A stretch of 9,572 nt of DNA from an uncultured Bacteroidota bacterium (GTDB lineage: Bacteria; Bacteroidota; Bacteroidia; Chitinophagales; Chitinophagaceae), in the NCBI GenBank assembly GCA_903881265.1, contig CAIRSV010000173.1, forward strand, positions 1 to 9,572, in the 5' to 3' direction. Below, in pieces: positions 1 to 6,909 of this stretch. The notes under the pieces were generated by a model that ran no database searches, was not told the DNA's origin, and saw only the letters and a list, made by a program, of their open reading frames with translations. Each line of letters opens with the position of its first letter. Position 1 is the first letter of the stretch. The position numbers and the translations under genes are program-made.

Positions 1-1359
1 ATTTCACCTGAACATTTCGATGTCTTATACACAGATATTACAGGCTATTTACAAAATAAAGAAGTGTGGGTGCGCGACGCCTATGCTTGTGCAGATCCTA
101 AACACCGCTTGAATATTGTGGTTGTGAACGAAAATCCTTGGGCTAATTTATTTTGCCTTGACCTCTTCTTACGCCCAACGACCGACGAAATACAGACACA
201 AGTTCCGGAATGGACCATTATTCAAGCGCCTGGCTTTCATGCCGACCCAGCGGTACACGGTACTCGACAAGGCAATTTCACAGTAGTCAATTTTACAAAG
301 AAAATGATCTTAATCGGAGGCACTGCCTATACCGGTGAAATGAAAAAAGGCATCTTCGGTGTGTTGAATTATGTGTTACCACACGAAAAAGGTGTATTAA
401 GCATGCACTGCTCTGCAAACGAAGGCGTTGACGGTGATGTTGCGCTGTTTTTTGGATTAAGCGGTACCGGGAAGACCACATTAAGTGCAGATCCGAACCG
501 AAAACTTATCGGCGATGACGAACACGGTTGGGATAAGGGCTCTGTCTTTAATTTCGAAGGTGGCTGCTATGCAAAATGCATCGACTTGACGGAAGAAAAA
601 GAACCTCAAATTTATGCCGCCATCAAAGCAGGTGCCTTAGTTGAAAATACACATTATATACCTGGAACGAATACAGTTGATTTTGCGAATGCTTCTATTA
701 CAGAAAATACTAGAGTCGCCTATCCAATCAATCATATTTCAAACGCAAAAGAACCAAGTATTGGCGGCGACCCTAAGAATATTTTCTTCTTGACGTGCGA
801 TGCCTATGGTATCCTGCCTCCTATTTCACGTTTGAGTAAAGGTCAGGCTATGTATAACTTTATTAGTGGATACACAGCGAAAGTGGCCGGCACCGAAGTA
901 GGTGTCACTGAGCCACAAGCCACATTCAGTGCTTGCTTTGGTAGAGCTTTTCTGCCTTTGCACCCTACGAAATATGCTGAACTTTTAGGAAAAAAATTAG
1001 AACAACACCCCGATGTAAAAGTTTGGTTGATCAATACCGGTTGGAGCGGTGGACCTTATGGCGTCGGTAATCGTATGAAACTTAGCTATACCCGCGCGAT
1101 GATTACGGCCGCCATGAATGGTCAATTAGACAACGTGGAATACGTGGCCCATTCAGTGTTCGGTTTTAATATGCCGTCAACATGCCCGAATGTTCCCTCA
1201 GAATTATTGATTCCTGAAAATACCTGGAACGACAAAGCTGAATACAATAAAAAAGCAATGGAACTTGCCGCATTATTTGTGAAAAACTTCGAAAAATATG
1301 CCGCTCAAGCCAATGACGAAATCATGGCCGCAGCACCCAAGATAGTAGAAAATGTCTAA
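1..1359 (+). CDS. pckA: Phosphoenolpyruvate carboxykinase (ATP), 5' end outside the window
   Basis: The frame is open from base 1, and 452 residues are visible. ATP-type PEPCKs are about 530-540 residues, so roughly 85 N-terminal residues lie upstream. The enzyme converts oxaloacetate and ATP to phosphoenolpyruvate, ADP and CO2 in the cytosol, the entry step of gluconeogenesis. Diagnostic motifs are visible: the P-loop GLSGTGKTT at 454-480 (kinase-1), GDDEHGW at 511-531 (kinase-2, metal binding), and further on NFEGGCYAK, FLTCDAYGILPP, FSACFGRAFLPLHP and INTGWSGGPYG with its downstream NRMKLSYTR. These are characteristic of the ATP-dependent, not the GTP-dependent, family. All expected core motifs are present and the frame is unbroken to TAA. 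A GTG at 64 could be mistaken for a start, but homologous sequence continues upstream (ITGYLQNKE leading into VWVRDAYACAD), so it is internal. Confidence 0.97.
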   Translation: MSPEHFDVLYTDITGYLQNKEVWVRDAYACADPKHRLNIVVVNENPWANLFCLDLFLRPTTDEIQTQVPEWTIIQAPGFHADPAVHGTRQGNFTVVNFTKKMILIGGTAYTGEMKKGIFGVLNYVLPHEKGVLSMHCSANEGVDGDVALFFGLSGTGKTTLSADPNRKLIGDDEHGWDKGSVFNFEGGCYAKCIDLTEEKEPQIYAAIKAGALVENTHYIPGTNTVDFANASITENTRVAYPINHISNAKEPSIGGDPKNIFFLTCDAYGILPPISRLSKGQAMYNFISGYTAKVAGTEVGVTEPQATFSACFGRAFLPLHPTKYAELLGKKLEQHPDVKVWLINTGWSGGPYGVGNRMKLSYTRAMITAAMNGQLDNVEYVAHSVFGFNMPSTCPNVPSELLIPENTWNDKAEYNKKAMELAALFVKNFEKYAAQANDEIMAAAPKIVENV

Positions 1360-1380
1360 GCACACTTTCGCAGCGTAGTC

Positions 1381-1410
1381 AATAATGGGTGTCAATAGAC
1401 ACCCATTATT
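1381..1410 (+). terminator. Perfect 13-bp hairpin after pckA
   Basis: AATAATGGGTGTC and its exact reverse complement GACACCCATTATT are separated by the 4-base loop AATA, 21 bases after the pckA stop. There is no long T-run after the stem, so it may act as an RNA 3'-end stabiliser or a weak intrinsic terminator. The symmetric stem could work on either strand. It separates pckA from the promoter of the next cluster. Confidence 0.7.
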
Positions 1411-1520
1411 CGTAATAACCAATCCAATCTGCAAGCTAACCTAGATTCAAACCATTACGATTGATTTGAAACAACGAAATGCAACCTTTTGCAGCCTTCT
1501 ATGAGCAATTTAAGAAAGCA

Positions 1521-1551
1521 TTTGGTTTAACATTTTTTACATGTAGATTTG
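1521..1551 (+). promoter_or_regulatory. Bacteroidota-type promoter of the fdx-iscX-DUF721 cluster
   Basis: TTTG at 1521-1524 and TAGATTTG at 1544-1551 are separated by 19 bases, an exact fit to the Bacteroidota -33/-7 pattern TTTG-N19-TAnnTTTG. Transcription would begin near 1558, leaving a leader of about 27 bases before the ATG at 1585. The -7 box covers a possible TTG start at 1549, which rules that start out if the promoter is real. Confidence 0.7.
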
Positions 1552-1584
1552 CAACAATTAAAAATAAAAGTAAGAGAACGATCG

Positions 1585-1920
1585 ATGTATACAATCAATT
1601 TTAGATTTGAACAAAAGGGCATGGAAACGCTTACAATCGAAAACTGCGCTCCAGACGACAGTATCCTTGAAGTAGCGCTTAAAAACAACATACGAATTCA
1701 TCACAATTGTGGCGGCGTTTGTGCTTGTAGTACCTGCCATATTTATGTCGATAATCATGCTGAATGCATTGAAGTCCTTTCAGAAAAAGAAGAAGACTTT
1801 ATTGACCGAGCAAGAAACCCTAGAATCAATTCACGACTCGGTTGTCAATGCGTATTATTAGACGGCTCAGGCGTCATCGATATCACTGTTCCAGATCAGA
1901 CACTTATTCACGGAGAGTAA
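1585..1920 (+). CDS. fdx: ISC-type [2Fe-2S] ferredoxin
   Basis: A 111-residue adrenodoxin/ISC-type ferredoxin, a small cytosolic electron carrier that in bacteria commonly supplies electrons for Fe-S cluster assembly. The cluster ligands fit C-x5-C-x2-C...C: Cys42, Cys48, Cys51 (within NCGGVCACSTCH) and Cys87 (in SRLGC), as in E. coli Fdx and adrenodoxin. Cys46 and Cys89 are extra cysteines beside the ligands. The acidic segment SEKEEDFIDRA (66-76) matches the partner-binding region of the family. I chose ATG 1585 because the family begins with a short beta strand at this point and because a promoter -7 box covers the upstream TTG at 1549. iscX follows after 41 bases on the same strand, echoing the fdx-iscX order of the E. 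coli isc operon, although iscS, iscU, hscA and hscB are not in the window. Confidence 0.93.
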   Translation: MYTINFRFEQKGMETLTIENCAPDDSILEVALKNNIRIHHNCGGVCACSTCHIYVDNHAECIEVLSEKEEDFIDRARNPRINSRLGCQCVLLDGSGVIDITVPDQTLIHGE

Positions 1921-1961
1921 TCCTCTTCATTTTAAACAATCACTAGTTAGCCCACCACCTT

Positions 1962-2201
1962 ATGTCATACGAACCACCTATACATTGGAATGATTACGAA
2001 GATATCGCCTTGAAACTTCACGAGCGATTCGGAGACGAATTCACAGAATCGAACATTTACAGGATCCGCTTTACTGATCTGCTTGAATGGGTGCTTGAAA
2101 TTGAAGGATTTGCTGGCACTCGAGAAGAAAGCAATGAAGGGCATCTTGAGATGATTCAAAGCAGCTGGGTCTACGAATGGAGAGACAACCAAAAAAAATA
2201 A
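1962..2201 (+). CDS. iscX: IscX-like Fe-S assembly protein
   Basis: A 79-residue acidic protein of the IscX (YfhJ) family. E. coli IscX binds the cysteine desulfurase IscS and iron and tunes Fe-S assembly. The family pattern is clear: a W-x-D start (HWNDYEDIALKL, residues 8-19), the hallmark RFTDLLEWVLEIEGF at 36-50 (E. coli has VRFTDMHQWICDLEDF) and the C-terminal SNEGHLEMIQSSWVYEW. The protein is slightly longer than E. coli IscX (66 aa) because of a few extra residues at both ends and an insertion before RFTD. It lies 41 bases after the ferredoxin with no promoter between, so it is probably cotranscribed with it. The pairing with fdx supports the assignment. IscX is less usual outside Proteobacteria, but the motif match is strong. 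Confidence 0.87.
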   Translation: MSYEPPIHWNDYEDIALKLHERFGDEFTESNIYRIRFTDLLEWVLEIEGFAGTREESNEGHLEMIQSSWVYEWRDNQKK

Positions 2202-2264
2202 ATCCCTGTCATTCGTGCTATTTTTTAGGCGCTGATTCTACTGAAAAACCTCTCAATTAATTTT

Positions 2265-2546
2265 ATGGCTCAATATTCAATGAAGGAAGCGATTAACAAG
2301 ATGCTGGAAGATAGTCATTGGAAGTATAAATATCAGGTGACTAAGCTGAAAGAAGATTGGGAATTATTGATGGGTAAAACTGTTGCCAAACACACCGAGA
2401 ACCTAAAACTAAAAGATGGCACGCTTTATATCTATACGAATATCGCGCCATTGAAAAATGAACTATCCTACAACAAGCATTTATTGATTGCTAAAATTAA
2501 TCAGCATTTTGGCGAAGCCTTTATCAACGATATTGTAGTTGTTTAG
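2265..2546 (+). CDS. DUF721 (DciA-like) protein
   Basis: A 93-residue protein consisting of little more than a DUF721 domain. The family pattern W-x-x-x-x-G-x-x-x-A-x-H-T (WELLMGKTVAKHTENLKLKDGTLYIYT, residues 28-54) is followed by a helix with ELSYNKHLLIAKINQHFG and the closing strand FINDIVVV. The family includes DciA, the helicase operator that loads DnaB in many bacteria lacking DnaC. Bacteroidota members are short, single-domain and mostly uncharacterised, so a replication role is inference. It starts 63 bases after iscX in the same direction with no recognisable promoter, suggesting cotranscription with the Fe-S genes. Its stop codon TAG (2544-2546) overlaps the tpiA stop on the other strand by 4 bases across the span. 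Confidence 0.82.
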   Translation: MAQYSMKEAINKMLEDSHWKYKYQVTKLKEDWELLMGKTVAKHTENLKLKDGTLYIYTNIAPLKNELSYNKHLLIAKINQHFGEAFINDIVVV

Positions 2547-3313
2547 CACATGGCTTCTATAATGGGCAAAAAGCTTTCTGCTTTCAACGCAGCTCCACCT
2601 ATCAAACCGCCATCGACATCCTGACAAGCAAATAACTCTGCCGCATTAGCCGCATTGCAGCTGCCTCCGTACAAGATCGAAATTTCCTGGGCTACTTCAT
2701 TCCCAAATGTAGCCGACAATAAGCTACGTATATGCGCGTGCATCTCTTGCGCCTGTTCGGTTGACGCGGTCACACCAGTGCCTATCGCCCATATAGGTTC
2801 ATACGCAATGGTAATACAAGCCTTCATCTGCTGTGCATTTAAGTGAAACAAACTTTCTGTCAATTGATTGGCTACATAGTCATTTTGACCATTACGCTCT
2901 CGAACGGCAAGCGGTTCACCGCAACAAAACAACACATGCATGTCGGCCGCCACAAGGGCATCTGTCTTACGTTTCAAAAAATCGTGGTCTTCATTAAAAT
3001 AGTGTCGGCGTTCTGAATGACCTATTATAACAGCATCCACTCCTACTTCCTTCAACATCTCAATGGATACTTCGCCTGTGAACGCGCCTGAAGCTTTATC
3101 GTGACAGTTTTGTGCGCCTGCATGAAGTTGCGCATGGCTCGTTTCACGAATCGATGTTGATACGCGATCAAGATGTGTAAACGGGCAACACAAAATAACG
3201 TGAGCCTCTTGCGGCAACGAAGGTAATGTTGATATAATAGTATTAACCAAGGTGACACCATCAGCGATTGAAAGATTCATCTTCCAGTTACCAGCTACTA
3301 TTTTCTTACGCAT
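2543..3313 (-). CDS. tpiA: Triosephosphate isomerase
   Basis: A complete 256-residue TIM-barrel enzyme interconverting dihydroxyacetone phosphate and glyceraldehyde 3-phosphate in glycolysis and gluconeogenesis. The catalytic set is intact: Asn9 and Lys11 in GNWKMN, His99 in IIGHSERR, and Glu172 in AYEPIWAIGTG. Phosphate-gripping loop 6 (GTGVTAS, about 178-184), the YGGS motif at 215-218 and GGLIGGAAL near the C terminus are all present. Start ATG (3311-3313) gives the standard MRKKIVAGNWKMN N terminus. It lies 49 bases after the OmpH-like gene with no promoter-like TAnnTTTG between, so it is probably the last gene of a dprA/ompH/tpiA transcript. Its stop interlocks with that of the convergent DUF721 gene. 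Confidence 0.97.
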   Translation of the reverse strand: MRKKIVAGNWKMNLSIADGVTLVNTIISTLPSLPQEAHVILCCPFTHLDRVSTSIRETSHAQLHAGAQNCHDKASGAFTGEVSIEMLKEVGVDAVIIGHSERRHYFNEDHDFLKRKTDALVAADMHVLFCCGEPLAVRERNGQNDYVANQLTESLFHLNAQQMKACITIAYEPIWAIGTGVTASTEQAQEMHAHIRSLLSATFGNEVAQEISILYGGSCNAANAAELFACQDVDGGLIGGAALKAESFLPIIEAMC

Positions 3314-3362
3314 ACAATTCGTTTATTAAATTTTATTACTTAGAGGATCCATCCGATGAATA

Positions 3363-3974
3363 CTATTTCTTCGAATTCGGCGTTTCACTATTCATGCCTT
3401 TAATGATATCGCGGGTCAGATCAAGGTCTTTATTAGCATAGAGTATAGAACCATCTTTAGAGTATGACAGGATATAATCGTATCCTTTTTCTATATTATA
3501 CTTCTCAATGTATTGATGAAGATTATCGTGAATCTCTTTATTGAATGCTTCCTGATCCTTGAGAAAATTAGCGCCCATATTCTGACGCTTAAGTTCGAGA
3601 TCTTGCTGACGTTGCATTAATTTTTGCTGGGCTGCTTCGCCATCTGCCTGAGAAAGAGTGCCGGCCTGTGCTTGTTTTTGCAAACCATTGTATTCGTTTT
3701 GCAAGGCACTCGCTAACTTTTCAAGTTCTGCATCAATGTTTTTCTGCCGCACCTCAAACTCTGCTTTTTTCGCCTTGAAATAATTATAATTTGATTCAAG
3801 CGTATCAATGTCCACATAACCAACCTTGCCTCCGCTGAGAATAAATTCCTTCCCTGTCGAGTCCTTTATTGTATAAGTTGGTTTAGGCATTTTTTTCTCA
3901 GACACTTTCATTCCTACCAGAATAAATACACCGACAAGGGCTAACGAACTGAATACCAAAGATAAATTCTTCAT
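3363..3974 (-). CDS. OmpH/Skp-family periplasmic protein
   Basis: A 203-residue protein of the OmpH/Skp family, periplasmic chaperone-like proteins that bind unfolded outer-membrane proteins. Residues 5-22 form a hydrophobic N-terminal segment (signal peptide or membrane anchor; no lipobox cysteine). The mature part starts with the family strand KVGYVDIDTLESNYNYFKAKKAEFE. A long, highly charged, Gln- and Lys-rich coiled coil follows (about 70-150, with QKNIDAELEKLASAL and KLMQRQQDLELKRQNM), then the C-terminal YIEKYNIEKGYDYILSYSKDGSILYANKDLDLT, the family's usual ending. Between anchor and OmpH core lies a Lys/Thr-rich stretch of about 25 residues. It sits between dprA and tpiA on the same strand. 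A TACTTTTG box just upstream suggests it may also have its own promoter. Function by family only; the client proteins are unknown. Confidence 0.88.
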   Translation of the reverse strand: MKNLSLVFSSLALVGVFILVGMKVSEKKMPKPTYTIKDSTGKEFILSGGKVGYVDIDTLESNYNYFKAKKAEFEVRQKNIDAELEKLASALQNEYNGLQKQAQAGTLSQADGEAAQQKLMQRQQDLELKRQNMGANFLKDQEAFNKEIHDNLHQYIEKYNIEKGYDYILSYSKDGSILYANKDLDLTRDIIKGMNSETPNSKK

Positions 3975-3990
3975 ATCATTTTATTGGTCG

Positions 3991-3998
3991 CAAAAGTA
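3991..3998 (-). promoter_or_regulatory. Possible -7 element for the OmpH-like gene
   Basis: Read on the minus strand this is TACTTTTG, an exact TAnnTTTG match, 17 bases before the ATG. The nearest TTTG (plus-strand CAAA at 4014-4017) is 15 bases away, shorter than the usual 18-20, so the -33 part is weak. It would allow ompH-tpiA expression independent of dprA. Confidence 0.4.
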
Positions 3999-4057
3999 AT
4001 CGATTTGCCCAAACAAAAAGCCTAATATTCGTTAAAAAACCGCACCCCTATTTCGTA

Positions 4058-5161
4058 TCAATCAAGCAATGAAACTAATTTACCGGGCATCACACGAATG
4101 ATATGCTGCATTTCAAGACTCAATAAAGAAGATGCTAATGCTGAACTGTTCAGTGCTGTATTGGCGCACAACGCATCGATATGCATCGAGGCATTGACTT
4201 TTAACAAGTCCACTATCATCGATTCGTTCGCACTAAGTTCTACGAACAAATGGCGTTGACTAAGTTTCGGTTTCTTTTGCTGCACCCATCCGAGACTACC
4301 CGCGATATCGTCGACATTTGTAACCATCTGCGCTTTCAACGATTTGATAAGATCATTGCAACCATTACTTTTAGCATCCGTTATGCGGCCCGGCACACAA
4401 AAAACATCTCGGTTGTACGAGTAGGCAATCTCTGCCGTAATCATTGAACCTCCTCTTCGATCTGTTTCAATAATAATCGTAGCATCCGACATACCTGCCA
4501 CAATTCTGTTACGCGCGGGAAAGTTGCCCTTATCTGCGTTGGTGCCAGCATAATATTCAGAAAGCACACCACCGTGTTGCATCATCTCTTTCGAAAGATT
4601 ACGATGCGCTGCAGGGTACATGGTATCCAAACCATGAGCCACAACCCCAATTGTTGGGAGGCCCGCTCGAATACACGCTTTGTGTGCGATTGCATCAATA
4701 CCAAAGGCGAGCCCACTGACCACTGTTACATTATATAGTTTCAGCCCTTCAACAAGTTCTTCGCAAACACGTCGTCCATATTCTGTAAAAGATCGTGTGC
4801 CAATAATTGATACCACCTTCTGCTGATTGAGATCTTCAGTGCCTTTATAAAACAACACAGAAGGTGAATCTGCACAATGCCTTAATCGTCGTGGATAATT
4901 CGGATGCGCGTAATCCAACACTTGAATATCGTGTTGCTTCGCAAAATCAAGCTCTCGTTCTATCAGCGAAAAATCAGTGAATGACTTGATGGCATTCGCA
5001 TTAGATTCGCTAAGGCCAGCAATCGATTTTAATTGTTTGATTGACGTAGCGAAGATCTCTTCTGCGGTTGTAAACTGCTCCATAAGCTTCTTGTACTTCA
5101 CAGGGCCAATGCCGTCAACCCTTGACAATGCGAGCTTGTAGTATAATTCGTCCTTTTTCAT
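4058..5161 (-). CDS. dprA: DNA-processing protein DprA
   Basis: A complete 367-residue DprA (Smf). The family binds incoming single-stranded DNA and loads RecA during natural transformation. Domain order: an N-terminal helix-hairpin-helix region (LALSRVDGIGPVKYKKLMEQF near 10-30, second hairpin near SIAGLSESNANAI), a Rossmann-like core from about 100 to 280 with GTRSFT (121-126), SGLAFGIDAIAH (149-160), GVVAHGLDTMYPAAH, NFPARNRIVAGMS (213-225), GGSMITAEIAY and the family-typical SNGCNDLI (265-272), and a C-terminal winged-helix-like domain (about 305-365). All core motifs are intact. The start ATG (5159-5161) is the only reasonable one. It is divergent from a lipoprotein gene across 80 bases and followed after 83 bases by the OmpH-like gene. 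No other competence genes are in view, so activity in transformation is inferred from the family alone. Confidence 0.95.
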   Translation of the reverse strand: MKKDELYYKLALSRVDGIGPVKYKKLMEQFTTAEEIFATSIKQLKSIAGLSESNANAIKSFTDFSLIERELDFAKQHDIQVLDYAHPNYPRRLRHCADSPSVLFYKGTEDLNQQKVVSIIGTRSFTEYGRRVCEELVEGLKLYNVTVVSGLAFGIDAIAHKACIRAGLPTIGVVAHGLDTMYPAAHRNLSKEMMQHGGVLSEYYAGTNADKGNFPARNRIVAGMSDATIIIETDRRGGSMITAEIAYSYNRDVFCVPGRITDAKSNGCNDLIKSLKAQMVTNVDDIAGSLGWVQQKKPKLSQRHLFVELSANESMIVDLLKVNASMHIDALCANTALNSSALASSLLSLEMQHIIRVMPGKLVSLLD

Positions 5162-5191
5162 TTGGTTAAAAGGTAAAAATATTAAACATTC

Positions 5192-5221
5192 TTTGCTTTA
5201 CCACCAAATTGATTATATTTG
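5192..5221 (+). promoter_or_regulatory. Bacteroidota-type promoter of the Ig-like lipoprotein
   Basis: TTTG (5192-5195), an 18-base spacer and TATATTTG (5214-5221) fit the TTTG/TAnnTTTG pattern. Transcription would begin near 5228, only about 14 bases before the ATG at 5242. No clear matching promoter for the divergent dprA is seen in the same 80-base gap. Confidence 0.65.
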
Positions 5222-5241
5222 AGATTTAAACGTTGTAATGA

Positions 5242-5712
5242 ATGAAAAATTCTCTCTGTCTCTATGTCGTGTCGCTCTTGGTTCTTACTTGTGTTGGTTT
5301 TTCTTGTAAGCAAAAAGACTTAAACCGCAATGCGTATGACCTAAATAGAGATACGATAGCGCCTGTATTATCCATTACGGTACCTGTGAATCTTGATACA
5401 TATAGCTATGGCGAGGATATTCATATTGTTGGCACAGCTACTGACCTTGAATCGAAGAATTCTATCCGTCAAAATCCAGGTAAATTAAAATCACTTTCGT
5501 TGAATATTTCCATCTTGGATCCTATTTCAGGCAACGTCACGAAAGTATTGCTTCAAAAGAATCCGAATGTCGACGGCAAACAAGGGTATACAATCAATGA
5601 AAAAACATACCTTGCTGCTGGCACGGGAACAACAACATGTCGCTTTACCGGCGTGACCACCGATTACGCTGATCGAAAAGACAGCAGCGTCGTTTATTTC
5701 ACTATCAACTAA
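5242..5712 (+). CDS. Small Ig-like lipoprotein
   Basis: A 156-residue secreted lipoprotein. The N terminus has a Lys-containing start, a hydrophobic stretch (about 5-20) and a lipobox-like VGFSC with Cys22 as the lipidated residue, followed by charged KQKDLNRN. The mature part begins with an Ig-like opening (PVLSITVPVNLDTYSYGEDIHIVGTATD in family style: P-x-I-x-V-x-x-P, a Y-x-x-G-x-x-I-x-I-x-G-x-A-x-D strand pair), resembling DUF4625/Ig-like lipoproteins of Bacteroidota. The rest is predicted beta-rich. Probable location is the outer membrane or the periplasm-facing inner membrane. The function is unknown. It has its own promoter and is monocistronic, ending in TAA that interlocks with the stop of the convergent scoA. 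Confidence 0.75.
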   Translation: MKNSLCLYVVSLLVLTCVGFSCKQKDLNRNAYDLNRDTIAPVLSITVPVNLDTYSYGEDIHIVGTATDLESKNSIRQNPGKLKSLSLNISILDPISGNVTKVLLQKNPNVDGKQGYTINEKTYLAAGTGTTTCRFTGVTTDYADRKDSSVVYFTIN

Positions 5713-6425
5713 TCTGCTTTTCTTACGGTTCGTTGCTCAATGCGCTTTTCATAGTTTTCGCCTTGAAAAATCTTGTGCACATAAATACCAGGCGTATGAA
5801 TTTGGTCGGGGTCTAATTCGCCAACTTCCACTAATTCTTCTACTTCGGCAATCGTGATTCGTCCGGCCATTGCCATCATTGGATTAAAATTTCGAGCGGT
5901 TGCTTTATAGATTAAATTGCCATGCGCATCGCCTTTCCACGCTTTCACAATAGCGTAATCGCTTTCAAACGCATATTCCATTAAATATTCCTTTTGTTCG
6001 CCATACATTGTAAAGGAGCGTGTTTCTTTACCTGCTGCCACTTCTGTACCGACGCCAGCAGGTGTGTATATCACTGGCATTCCGTAGCCTGTTGCCATAC
6101 AACGTGTGGCTAATGTCCCTTGAGGAATCAACTCTACTTCAAGTTCACCGCTCAGCAATTGCCGCTCAAATTCTTCATTTTCACCCACATACGACGAGAT
6201 CATTTTCTTTACCTGCTTGCCTTGCAACATCAAGCCGATACCATAATCATCGACGCCGGCATTATTTGAAATACAGGTTAATCCCTTCACACCTTTCTTC
6301 ACCAAGGCGGCAATACAATTTTCAGGTATACCGCACAAGCCAAATCCGCCCAGCATCAGCATCATACCATCTTCAATATCTTGAACGGCTTCCTCAGCGT
6401 TAGCAACAATTTTATGTAATCCCAT
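5709..6425 (-). CDS. scoA: 3-oxoacid CoA-transferase subunit A
   Basis: A complete 238-residue alpha subunit of a succinyl-CoA:3-ketoacid CoA-transferase, which moves CoA from succinyl-CoA to acetoacetate and similar acids. Family motifs: GGFGLCGIPEN (26-36), the SNNAG segment (53-57), SSYVGENEEFERQ (77-89), ELIPQGTLATR (98-108), and YTPAGVGTEVAAGKE, closely matching the ScoA/AtoD group. The catalytic glutamate belongs to subunit B, and no scoB is on either side: downstream is a convergent lipoprotein gene and upstream is the terminator of the yfiT-like unit. The partner must therefore be encoded elsewhere, or the gene is an orphan. AtoD (acetate CoA-transferase) is the main alternative; the SSYVGEN and PQGTLA style favours ScoA. 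Confidence 0.9.
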   Translation of the reverse strand: MGLHKIVANAEEAVQDIEDGMMLMLGGFGLCGIPENCIAALVKKGVKGLTCISNNAGVDDYGIGLMLQGKQVKKMISSYVGENEEFERQLLSGELEVELIPQGTLATRCMATGYGMPVIYTPAGVGTEVAAGKETRSFTMYGEQKEYLMEYAFESDYAIVKAWKGDAHGNLIYKATARNFNPMMAMAGRITIAEVEELVEVGELDPDQIHTPGIYVHKIFQGENYEKRIEQRTVRKAD

Positions 6426-6522
6426 AATTATTCAGTTGAGTATGTGTCTTAAAATTAATGCATCAATCTCGATGCGAAAATAAGGTAATTTTAGAAAGAC
6501 TAGTCGTGTTTACAGCGATTTT

Positions 6523-6542
6523 AAAAGGCGTTGCGCCATCGC
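6523..6542 (-). terminator. Hairpin terminator after the yfiT-like/lipoprotein pair
   Basis: On the minus strand GGCG-CAA-CGCC (plus 6527-6537) is followed directly by TTTT (plus 6523-6526). A second complementary pair, GCGAT at 6515-6519 and ATCGC at 6538-6542, lies around it and could extend the structure. The hairpin begins 5 bases after the lipoprotein stop. The core stem is short (4 bp) but GC-pure. Confidence 0.55.
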
Positions 6543-6547
6543 AAACA

Positions 6548-6898
6548 CTATTCACTGATCTTGACTTTCAGTTCACTTCCTTTACTCACTAGATCGGCAA
6601 AGCCAAACAGCTCGCCATTGGTAAAGTAGCCATGCGAAAATGAATCGACACCGCCTGTGTTTTCATTGGTAATTAGAAATACCCATTGCCCTTCGCCTTG
6701 AACGATTGTTGTCCAATCAAACAGGCCACTGAATTCGCTATGCGGTTTGATGTGCGCAAATGTTTGTCGGCAATTTAAGGCTGCCACCGTAACCGCTATT
6801 GAATAGTCGTTTTCATTCGTAATATTCACTTCTGTGACCTTATGGGTCGAACAAGAAAGAAACGAAACAAGCATAAGCAAACTGAAAAAATATCTCAT
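6548..6898 (-). CDS. Small lipoprotein of unknown function
   Basis: A 116-residue protein starting MRYFFSLLMLVSFLSCSTHK: a short hydrophobic signal with lipobox-like SFLSC and Cys16 as the likely lipidated residue. The open frame extends 24 codons upstream to 6970, but that extension lies inside the preceding yfiT-like gene and has low-complexity Ser-rich sequence, so ATG 6896-6898 is the start. The mature region (VTEVNITNENDYSIAVTVA, then WTTIVQGEGQWVFLITNENTGG) looks beta-rich. I do not recognise a domain. The gene begins 11 bases after the stop of the yfiT-like gene, so the two are surely one transcript, and a terminator hairpin follows. Confidence 0.75.
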   Translation of the reverse strand: MRYFFSLLMLVSFLSCSTHKVTEVNITNENDYSIAVTVAALNCRQTFAHIKPHSEFSGLFDWTTIVQGEGQWVFLITNENTGGVDSFSHGYFTNGELFGFADLVSKGSELKVKISE

Positions 6899-6909
6899 CG
6901 TAAAAGGAA

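Noticed and set aside
64..66. GTG as a start for pckA
   Set aside because: The frame is open to base 1 and the upstream residues fit the PEPCK family, so the gene is simply cut by the window edge.
1549..1584. Twelve-codon N-terminal extension of the ferredoxin from a TTG
   Set aside because: The TTG lies inside the -7 promoter box, and the extension does not fit the family; ATG 1585 is used.
6020..6403. 127-codon plus-strand open frame
   Set aside because: It is a shadow of scoA on the opposite strand with biased Ser/Arg/Leu composition and no recognisable motifs.
6475..6482. Promoter for scoA
   Set aside because: The minus strand reads TATTTTCG, one mismatch from TAnnTTTG, and there is no TTG at the proper distance.
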